From an uncultured Bacilli bacterium (GTDB taxonomy: Bacteria; Bacillota_I; Bacilli_A; RF39; UBA660): 12,870 nt of DNA. Where the stretch lies: contig CAKOJO010000032.1 of the NCBI GenBank assembly GCA_934090595.1, positions 1-12,870 on the forward strand. Reading direction: 5' to 3'. The translations under genes and the position numbers were made by a program. Positions 7,097 to 12,870 of the stretch are shown here, piece after piece (positions within the stretch are counted from its first letter, which is position 1; every line of letters begins with the position of its first letter). Below the pieces are notes generated by a model. The model was not told the DNA's origin and searched no databases. It saw only the letters and a program-made list of their open reading frames with translations.

Positions 7097-10054
7097 ATGA
7101 GAGTACTTAAAAAAGAAAGAAAAGGTTTTACTATATTAGAGTTACTTGCAGCAGTAGTAATTGTGGGTATAATTGTAACACTTGCAATAATTGCTATTAA
7201 TAGGTATGTGCTTCAAGGACATAATGCAATAGATAATCAAATTGAAAAGCAATTGATTTTGGCGACAAAAAATTATTATAGTGATAATAAAAGCAATTTT
7301 ATTGTTAGTAAAAATGAAAGTTCTGTTGTATGGTATGCTACTTTGAAATCTAATGATTATATTACAAATGATTTAAAGGACTCAAATGGTAATTCGTGTT
7401 CTAAAAGTTTCGTTTTAATGAAAAGACAAAATAGTAAGATTGTTTATACTGGATGTGTGATGTGTGATAATAACGGGTATAGTAATTTGAATAAGAACAA
7501 AGAATGTAAAGAAAGTGTTAATAATGACTTAAAATGTACATTTACTAGATCTAGTTCAAATAAATTAGGTATTGTTAAACAAAATACTGATATTTTGAAA
7601 CTGAATTGCGTTGGTAAAAAAGAAATGATTTTAACTAATAATAGTAAAACTATTACTAAAGATACTTTTAGTATATCTAATGGTATAATTGAAAACATTG
7701 AAAATGCTACTATACAAAAAGATAGCACAAGAAGTCAGTATAAACTTAATGCTAATATTAATATACAAACTAAAAATGATGGAAATTTAACTATCGTATT
7801 TAATGGTGGAAATAATAAGGTTGGTTATAAGGAATCAAATGGCAATATGAAAGAACATGCTCCACTTATATTAACAATACCAGTTGATGGAAAGGGACCA
7901 TTATGTAAATTGTCTGGACCATATAAAGATAATAAATTAACTACACCAATTACTGGCACAAAGAGTAAATCAACTGTTTATTATGGATTAAGTTGTATAG
8001 ATGATAATGATATTAAAAATATAGGTACTATTTCAAATGATACTATTAGAGATGGTTTTGGAACTAATATAGAAGGCGTATCAAATTTAAAAATAACTAA
8101 TTTAAACAAAAAAGGTAATAATGCTATTAGTGCTTTAGTAAATGTTACTGTTGAAGTTCCGAATGCAAATAAGAAAACGTTTAATTTGAATTTAAAATTT
8201 GCAGAAAACACAATACAAGATAATTTAGATAATGGTAATAATGAAGCAGAATCTGAAATCAATGGAAAAAATACAACTCTTGTGATAGATGATCAAGCAC
8301 CAACTTGTGTATTTTCTGGACCTGCTGCTGATATAGATATTAAATATTCTAAAACTAAACTTAGTATAAAAAATTCTAATGATTTTGTATATTATAGTTT
8401 GAAATGTACTGATGAAAATAACATAGAAAATAATTTTAATATAAATCAAATTACTAACAACGGTTTTGGAGAAATAGAATTGGAAAAGACAAATAAAGTT
8501 AAGATAAATGGTATTGATTATGGATATGAATATATTATAAAGGCTTACTCTACTGATGAAGAAGGAACAGCTAATTTGACTTATAATACTAATAACACTA
8601 TAGATTTGATTGGAAATCGTGGTGATAATGGTATTATTAAAAGTAGAAGTGTTAATATGTATGATCCTAACAAGATTCCTAGTTGCGATATTAATGTTAC
8701 TTATGCTGAAGATTATAGAAGTGCAACACTTACAGGATATATGAATGATGAAAAAGGTTTAAGTGGTTATAGTTGGAGTGATAATTATGGAGAACCAGGA
8801 AGTTATTCTTCCATTAGTGGAACTTATGAAACTGTCACTGAAGAAATTAATGGAAACGGTCATTACTATCTTCATGTTAAAAATGTTAATGATTTATTAG
8901 GATATTGTAAAATTTATGTAACTGAAATAAAACCCGCTCCACCAGAAGCTCCTGAGCTTAAAGCAAATGATGGAATAGCAAGTAATAAATGGCATACTAG
9001 TAGTTATAAGTTAGAAGCAAGTGGTTCTGGTAAAAATGTTAAATACTATTATGGAACTAGTTCAAATAATGTTACTTCAACAACTAATCCTGAAATTACG
9101 AGTGAAACGACTGGTGAAACACATTATGCTAAAGCATGTTGGGCAGATGATTCTACTAATTGTAGCAAAAATACTACTTATGAAGCAAAACTTGATACTA
9201 ATCCACCAAGCTGTAGTTTCTACTTTACTACTGATAAATATAGAAGTGAAGGTGGTAAAAACACATATAAGTCAAGTGATGAAGCTAAAGAAGTATATGC
9301 TGAATTAAGTTGTACTGATAGTATTTCGGGTGTGAAGACTACTACTTTGTATAAGGATGGAAAAGATTCTAAGTATGATAAAAAACTGAAACTTACTTCA
9401 ACTGGAACTTATACAATAAAGGCAGTTGCTTATGATGAAGCTGGAAATAAAATGGATGGTAAAAATCATACTGTTAAGATTGCATGTGAGTTGGGAAGTT
9501 GGGTAAAAGGGGAATCAACATATGTTACTAGCTGTACTTCTGTTACTAAGGATACTTCGAAAGTAGAATGTGGAAAAACTAAATATGTAAACTATTACAC
9601 TTATACTGCAAGTAAAAAAAAGTGTACAAATTATTCTACTCCTAAAACTACATATAAATGGGGTAATGCAAAAGCTAAAGAATTATATAAAAATGGACAA
9701 TGTGTTTTTAGTGTACCTTATGATAAAAAAGCAACACCTTGTACTAACGGAACATACTATTATGATGATGTTGAATGTGTTAAGTGTAATCATGGTTCTG
9801 TAGGCAAAGATGGAACGTGTGATAGAAATACTTGTTGTATAAAAAAGAAATATACAATACAAAAATGCATAGTAAAAACGACTGAGAAGGAGTGCACTAA
9901 GTATAAATATAGTGATTATACTAAGGACAAAGGAGTTAAAGTTGAAAAAGATAAATGTAAAAAATCAGGAACAGCAGGTACAGATGAGAAGTATTATATA
10001 TGCGATTCTGATACTTATGTTTTAAAAACTCCATATACTAGAACTTGTAAATAA
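7097..10054 (+). CDS. Giant prepilin-like surface protein 3 with Ig-like stalk and Cys-rich tail
   Basis: This 985-residue protein is the third paralogue. The leader ends RKG at residue 10, followed by FTILELLAAVVIVG with glutamate at residue 15. The pilin module has the NSC and CVMCDN motifs. Pro-x-Cys entries of the Ig-like modules lie at Cys270, Cys404, Cys530 and Cys706, with an APPEAP entry near 614, the same order and spacing as in giants 1 and 2. It lacks the last Ig-like module seen near 790 in both others and passes directly into a tail at Cys797. The start of that tail (CELGSW, then YVTSC, then DT-KV-C) resembles the tail of giant 1, and both end in a TR-[ST]-CK motif. Later parts hold CVKC and TCC clusters. 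I count 32 cysteines. It appears to use more A-ending synonymous codons than giant 1, suggesting longer divergence. The role is inferred as for the other giants. Confidence 0.9.
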   Translation: MRVLKKERKGFTILELLAAVVIVGIIVTLAIIAINRYVLQGHNAIDNQIEKQLILATKNYYSDNKSNFIVSKNESSVVWYATLKSNDYITNDLKDSNGNSCSKSFVLMKRQNSKIVYTGCVMCDNNGYSNLNKNKECKESVNNDLKCTFTRSSSNKLGIVKQNTDILKLNCVGKKEMILTNNSKTITKDTFSISNGIIENIENATIQKDSTRSQYKLNANINIQTKNDGNLTIVFNGGNNKVGYKESNGNMKEHAPLILTIPVDGKGPLCKLSGPYKDNKLTTPITGTKSKSTVYYGLSCIDDNDIKNIGTISNDTIRDGFGTNIEGVSNLKITNLNKKGNNAISALVNVTVEVPNANKKTFNLNLKFAENTIQDNLDNGNNEAESEINGKNTTLVIDDQAPTCVFSGPAADIDIKYSKTKLSIKNSNDFVYYSLKCTDENNIENNFNINQITNNGFGEIELEKTNKVKINGIDYGYEYIIKAYSTDEEGTANLTYNTNNTIDLIGNRGDNGIIKSRSVNMYDPNKIPSCDINVTYAEDYRSATLTGYMNDEKGLSGYSWSDNYGEPGSYSSISGTYETVTEEINGNGHYYLHVKNVNDLLGYCKIYVTEIKPAPPEAPELKANDGIASNKWHTSSYKLEASGSGKNVKYYYGTSSNNVTSTTNPEITSETTGETHYAKACWADDSTNCSKNTTYEAKLDTNPPSCSFYFTTDKYRSEGGKNTYKSSDEAKEVYAELSCTDSISGVKTTTLYKDGKDSKYDKKLKLTSTGTYTIKAVAYDEAGNKMDGKNHTVKIACELGSWVKGESTYVTSCTSVTKDTSKVECGKTKYVNYYTYTASKKKCTNYSTPKTTYKWGNAKAKELYKNGQCVFSVPYDKKATPCTNGTYYYDDVECVKCNHGSVGKDGTCDRNTCCIKKKYTIQKCIVKTTEKECTKYKYSDYTKDKGVKVEKDKCKKSGTAGTDEKYYICDSDTYVLKTPYTRTCK

Positions 10055-10060
10055 AAAAAT

Positions 10061-10096
10061 AAAACAAAACGATAAACATTTATTGTTTTGTTTTTT
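10061..10096 (+). terminator. Intrinsic terminator after giant 3
   Basis: Arms at 10061-10075 and 10080-10094 pair over 15 positions with one G-T pair, around a 4-base loop. The stem is entirely AT-rich apart from three G-C or G-T positions, and the T run is mostly within the 3' arm. It begins 7 bases after the stop of giant 3. The next gene's promoter overlaps its 3' arm. Confidence 0.75.
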
Positions 10097-10111
10097 CTTA
10101 TGTGGTAAAAT
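10083..10111 (+). promoter_or_regulatory. Promoter of the membrane protein and mtaB unit, with -35 inside the terminator arm
   Basis: TTGTTT at 10083-10088 and an extended -10 (TGG then TAAAAT, 10103-10111) have a 17-bp spacer. Transcription would start near 10118. This rules out the upstream TTG at 10083 as a real start of the following gene. Confidence 0.6.
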
Positions 10112-10133
10112 TATATATGCAGTCGAGGTGTAT

Positions 10134-10799
10134 ATGATGAATGAATTTATAAATGATTTAGGATATAATAATTTAATGATAATTATTGCTATTATTGTAG
10201 CAATAGTAATTGCTCTTATAATTATATTTATAATTGAAAAAGTTCAAAGAAATAGAAATTCTTTTGATGTTGTTGTGGAAAAATATGAACCTTCCTCTAA
10301 TGTTTATTATAAAGATAATGTTACTGAAGAAGAAGCTAAGAAAAAGCTTGATGATGCTTATGAAAAATTATCTAATGAAGAAGAAGAGTTGATTACTCAT
10401 ACTAACTTTGAAAATGAGCAAGAAGAAAAAAGTGTTATTAGTTATGATGAATTAATAAGAGTAAGCAATGATATAGATGAAAGAAATGATTTATTACTTA
10501 AGGATGAAGGAACTGAACCTATAACTATTGAAGAACTTTACAAGAGGCATCTTGAAGAACAAAAAAGTGAAAGTAAAGATAAGTTAGATAATCCAGTGTT
10601 TATAGATGAAGAACCTAAGAAGTTTAAGAATTCTGAAGTTATTTCACCAGTTTTTGGAGTTTATAAAAATGTTGTTAAGACTAAATATACTGATGAAGAA
10701 TTAGAAAAAACTGTTAATCTTGAGGATTTAGAAGTAGAAATTAGAAAAACTGAAGATTTTTTGAGAGAATTAAAGAAATTAAAGAATAAATTAGACTAA
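10134..10799 (+). CDS. Single-pass membrane protein with long acidic cytoplasmic domain, function unknown
   Basis: I do not recognise a named family. The protein has 221 residues if it starts at ATG 10134, or 220 from the adjacent ATG at 10137; GAGGTG at 10125-10130 could serve either. A short N-terminus precedes a strongly hydrophobic helix at residues 14-34, followed by basic EKVQRNR, so by the positive-inside rule the rest is cytoplasmic. That part is acidic and Glu/Lys-rich with likely coiled-coil segments around residues 63-85 and again near the C-terminus. A less charged stretch at residues 169-176 reads VISPVFGV and looks like a short linear motif. Its layout (one anchor, a long charged tail with one hydrophobic motif) suggests a scaffold or recruiting protein at the membrane. 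It lies 25 bases before mtaB with no terminator between, so the two are probably co-transcribed. Function is not assignable. Confidence 0.8.
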   Translation: MMNEFINDLGYNNLMIIIAIIVAIVIALIIIFIIEKVQRNRNSFDVVVEKYEPSSNVYYKDNVTEEEAKKKLDDAYEKLSNEEEELITHTNFENEQEEKSVISYDELIRVSNDIDERNDLLLKDEGTEPITIEELYKRHLEEQKSESKDKLDNPVFIDEEPKKFKNSEVISPVFGVYKNVVKTKYTDEELEKTVNLEDLEVEIRKTEDFLRELKKLKNKLD

Positions 10800-10824
10800 T
10801 AATTTATTTTTTTTGGAGGTACGT

Positions 10825-12069
10825 ATGAAAGTAGGAATATATACATTGGGATGTAAAGTTAATGCTTATGAAAGTGAATATATTGCATCACTTTTTAGAA
10901 ATAGAGGTTATACTATAGCTTCTTTTGATGATGATTGTGATGTTTATGTAATTAATACTTGTACTGTTACTAATAATAGTGATAAGAAAGATAAGAAGAT
11001 AATTAATCATGTTAGAAATAGTGATTCTTGTGTTGTTGTATGTGGTTGTTTTGTTGAAAGCCATAAGGACTATAATTTTGATGGTATTGATATAGTTATT
11101 GGTAATCATAATAAATCTAACATAGTTGATTTAGTTGAGGATTATTTCATCAATAAAAAACAAATTAAATTAATAGATAATAACATAATGAGAGTGGGCT
11201 TTGAAGATATGGAAATAACTACTTTTGAATCTAGAACAAGAGCTTTTGTAAAGATTCAGGATGGTTGTGAGAATTATTGTAGTTACTGTATTATTCCTTT
11301 TGTAAGAGGAAGATGTCGTTCTAAGGATAAGGATAAGGTTATTTCTGAAATAACTACATTAGTTAATAATGGATATAAAGAAATTGTTCTTACTGGTATT
11401 CATACTGGTAATTATGGTAGCGATTTAGGTATTAAATTTTCCTCTTTACTAGGTGAAATACTTAAGATTCCTAATCTTGAAAGACTAAGAATATCTTCGA
11501 TTGAAATAACTGAGTTAGATGATGAATTTTTTAAACTTTTAAGCAATCCAATTTTATGTAATCATTTGCATATTCCATTACAAAATGGCTCTAATAGAAT
11601 ACTTGGTTTAATGAATAGAAAGTATACTAAGGAAGAATTTTATGAAATAGTGAAGAGAATAAGAAGTGTTAGAGAGGATATATCTTTGACTACTGATGTT
11701 ATTGTGGGTTTTCCTGGTGAGACTGATGATGACTTTAATGAGAATGTAGATTTTATAAGAAAAGTTGGCTTTAGTAAAGTACATGTTTTTCCATATAGTA
11801 AAAGAGATGGTACTAAGGCTTCACGAATGGATAATCAAATTGATCCTAATACTAAGAAGAAAAGGACTAAACAGTTACTTGATATTTCTTTAGAGTTAGA
11901 GAGTAATTATTATAATAGTTTTATTGGTAAGGATGAAAAAGTTCTTATTGAAAAGGTAGAGGATGGTTATTCATATGGACATACTACTAATTATTTGTAT
12001 TTAAAAATTCCCAAAGAATTAAAAGAAAATGAAATATATGATGTAAATATAAGTAAAGAAATGTTTTAA
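10825..12069 (+). CDS. mtaB: tRNA N6-threonylcarbamoyladenosine methylthiotransferase MtaB
   Basis: This 414-residue radical SAM methylthiotransferase should convert t6A to ms2t6A at position 37 of ANN-decoding tRNAs, aiding decoding in the cytoplasm. The N-terminal MTTase domain shows three cluster cysteines at Cys10 (TLGCKVN), Cys46 (NTCTVTN) and Cys75 (VCGCF). The radical SAM motif CxxxCxxC is at Cys148, Cys152 and Cys155 (DGCENYCSYCIIPFVRGR), followed by typical VLTGIHTGNYG, HIPLQNGSN, MNRKYT and TDVIVGFPGET blocks. The C-terminal ~55 residues fit a TRAM-type RNA-binding domain. TLGCKVN together with HTGNYG favours MtaB over MiaB. It is somewhat shorter than the Bacillus subtilis enzyme, about 450 residues from memory. 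ATG 10825 is chosen over upstream TTG 10813 because GGAGGT at 10815-10820 lies 4 bases before it. Confidence 0.93.
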   Translation: MKVGIYTLGCKVNAYESEYIASLFRNRGYTIASFDDDCDVYVINTCTVTNNSDKKDKKIINHVRNSDSCVVVCGCFVESHKDYNFDGIDIVIGNHNKSNIVDLVEDYFINKKQIKLIDNNIMRVGFEDMEITTFESRTRAFVKIQDGCENYCSYCIIPFVRGRCRSKDKDKVISEITTLVNNGYKEIVLTGIHTGNYGSDLGIKFSSLLGEILKIPNLERLRISSIEITELDDEFFKLLSNPILCNHLHIPLQNGSNRILGLMNRKYTKEEFYEIVKRIRSVREDISLTTDVIVGFPGETDDDFNENVDFIRKVGFSKVHVFPYSKRDGTKASRMDNQIDPNTKKKRTKQLLDISLELESNYYNSFIGKDEKVLIEKVEDGYSYGHTTNYLYLKIPKELKENEIYDVNISKEMF

Positions 12070-12083
12070 TATTTATATTTTTG

Positions 12084-12092
12084 TGATACAAT
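12084..12092 (+). promoter_or_regulatory. Extended -10 promoter upstream of the 153-residue membrane protein
   Basis: TGATACAAT is an exact TGn plus TACAAT extended -10. The hexamer at the -35 position (TTTTAA, 12064-12069) is poor, as is common for extended -10 promoters. It would allow the last two genes to be expressed independently of mtaB, after which I see no terminator hairpin. Confidence 0.45.
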
Positions 12093-12118
12093 GTAATTGT
12101 ATTGATGAGGAGGTCATT

Positions 12119-12580
12119 ATGGCAAATTATAAAACTTTTGGTAATCAAGAAGAAAATGTATATAATTATGATGAAATGAAAAGGGAATTTAATAAGAGAG
12201 ATTTAGACAATATGATGGAAGATAGCAAGAGAGAATATCTAAGAAATATTGAGTTAAGACATCAAGAAAGACTTGATGCAATAGAAAAGGCAAAAAAGAA
12301 AGCCTTTGCTATAGCACTTTCTGTTTCAATAGCAGTAGGAGCTGCTGGAATATGGTATGTTGATCATGTTATGAAGGATAAAATTCCTAGTGTTTCAAAT
12401 GATATAACATCAGTTGAAGAATCTTATTCATACGATGATTTTATTGATTATTGTAATTATGTTACTGAAACTACTGGTGCTACTTTTATTCCATCACAAG
12501 AGAATTATCAACAAGTTGTGTTAAGTGGTGAATTAGGACAATTTATTCAAGAAAAAAGCAATGGTGGTAGAAAATTATGA
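12119..12580 (+). CDS. Small single-pass membrane protein, function unknown
   Basis: I do not recognise a family. From ATG 12119 it is 153 residues; this start is chosen over 12083 because AGGAGGT at 12108-12114 sits 4 bases upstream and the earlier codons overlap the promoter. Residues 1-61 are highly charged and probably helical (many Lys, Arg, Glu, Asp), ending in KAKKK. A transmembrane helix spans residues 62-81. The ~70 residues after it are mildly acidic and contain one cysteine. The basic cluster before the helix predicts a cytoplasmic N-terminus and an extracellular C-terminus. It is followed by the 73-residue gene with a 4-base ATGA overlap, so the two are translationally coupled and probably act together. 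Confidence 0.8.
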   Translation: MANYKTFGNQEENVYNYDEMKREFNKRDLDNMMEDSKREYLRNIELRHQERLDAIEKAKKKAFAIALSVSIAVGAAGIWYVDHVMKDKIPSVSNDITSVEESYSYDDFIDYCNYVTETTGATFIPSQENYQQVVLSGELGQFIQEKSNGGRKL

Positions 12581-12798
12581 ATGAAATTATAATATTAGAT
12601 GGAAGAGAATTTTTAGTAGTAGAAAGAGTTAATTTCTTTGGGTATAATTATCTATACGCTTATGCATTAGATGATACTGATGATTATACTATTTTAAAGG
12701 AAACAGTAAAAGATGGTAAAAAATTTGTTTCTAGTGTAACTGATGATGAAGAAATTGAAGAAATATTAAAAATGATTGGTAAGAGTATTGAAGAATAG
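12577..12798 (+). CDS. Small acidic protein, possibly DUF1292-like
   Basis: This 73-residue soluble protein has an N-terminal strand pattern (EIIILDGREFLVVERV), a YLYAYALDD segment, then a KDGKKFVSSV strand and an acidic helix with TDDEEIEEILKMI. The order of strands and the closing DDEE helix recall small Firmicute proteins of the DUF1292 type, but the resemblance is weak and from memory. Its ATG overlaps the TGA stop of the upstream gene, with GGTGG at 12564-12568 as the likely ribosome binding site. The stop codon TAG lies partly within the stem of the following terminator. Confidence 0.75.
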   Translation: MNEIIILDGREFLVVERVNFFGYNYLYAYALDDTDDYTILKETVKDGKKFVSSVTDDEEIEEILKMIGKSIEE

Positions 12799-12820
12799 TA
12801 CTTGAAAAAGTACTTTTTTT
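12797..12820 (+). terminator. Intrinsic terminator of the mtaB-containing unit
   Basis: AGTACTT (12797-12803) pairs perfectly with AAGTACT (12808-12814) around a GAAA loop, followed by six T. The sequence is nearly the same as the terminator after giant 1. The stem starts within the stop codon of the 73-residue gene. Confidence 0.85.
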
Positions 12821-12830
12821 GTTGTAAAAT
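12802..12830 (+). promoter_or_regulatory. Promoter of the gene beyond the right edge, with -35 inside the terminator hairpin
   Basis: TTGAAA at 12802-12807 and TAAAAT at 12825-12830 are separated by 17 bp. As at 3718, the -35 consists of the last stem bases and GAAA loop of the terminator. Transcription would start near 12837 and read out of the window. Confidence 0.6.
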
Positions 12831-12863
12831 TAAACCATAAGAATAGACAAAATAGTCTAAAAT

Positions 12864-12869
12864 GGAGGT
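12864..12869 (+). promoter_or_regulatory. Ribosome binding site of a gene starting just past the right edge
   Basis: GGAGGT ends one base before the window edge, and a start codon is expected within the next few bases. No coding sequence of this gene is inside the window. Confidence 0.6.
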
Positions 12870-12870
12870 A

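Noticed and set aside
10806..10814. T run before mtaB as a terminator
   Set aside because: No stem-loop precedes it, and the mtaB ribosome binding site follows directly.
222..12798. Mycoplasma-type code with TGA as tryptophan
   Set aside because: TGA ends the small pilin and the 153-residue protein, and tryptophans at conserved sites are encoded by TGG.
12844..12859. Inverted repeat TAGAC / GTCTA before the right-edge ribosome binding site
   Set aside because: Only 5 bp with a 6-base AT loop; expected by chance in sequence of this composition.
1..12870. CRISPR array, tRNA, rRNA, insertion sequence or prophage
   Set aside because: No spaced direct repeats, cloverleaf-like segments, transposase, integrase or terminal inverted repeats were seen on reading through; repeats present are within paralogous coding sequence.

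Overview
The window is very AT-rich, with A/T-ending codons, strong GGAGG-type ribosome binding sites and intrinsic terminators. TGA is used as a stop and TGG as tryptophan, so this is the standard bacterial code and not the Mycoplasma code. This suggests a low-GC Firmicute, possibly one of the uncultured Mollicutes-related gut lineages such as RF39. That placement rests on composition and gene style only. All eight genes lie on the + strand.

Positions 1-221 are intergenic. They hold a probable ribosome binding site for a divergent gene off the left edge, an inverted repeat, and the promoter of the first pilin gene.

Positions 222-10054 are the main content: a pilin locus of four paralogues. 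The first is a compact 130-residue type IV prepilin. The other three are giants of 1026, 1073 and 985 residues. Each giant starts with the same prepilin leader, hydrophobic helix and small pilin domain, continues through a chain of about five or six Ig-like modules, and ends in a cysteine-rich tail that differs between copies. Every protein has an even number of cysteines, mostly in regular pairs, which suggests disulfide-stabilised extracellular stalks. The small pilin and the first giant are translationally linked. Giants 2 and 3 have their own promoter and terminator. No assembly ATPase, platform protein or prepilin peptidase is present, so this locus encodes substrates of a type IV filament or pseudopilus machine encoded elsewhere. 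My model is a fibre or surface complex that displays long stalked adhesins with interchangeable tips.

Positions 10106-12820 hold a separate cytoplasmic and membrane gene group. It contains a single-pass membrane protein with a long acidic cytoplasmic region, the tRNA methylthiotransferase MtaB, a second small single-pass membrane protein, and a 73-residue acidic protein whose start codon overlaps the preceding stop. A terminator follows, then a promoter and ribosome binding site for a gene just beyond the right edge.

An unusual thread through the window is that promoters sit on, or directly after, the preceding terminator. In three of the four terminator-promoter junctions the -35 hexamer lies inside the terminator hairpin, and all four pairs have 17-bp spacers.
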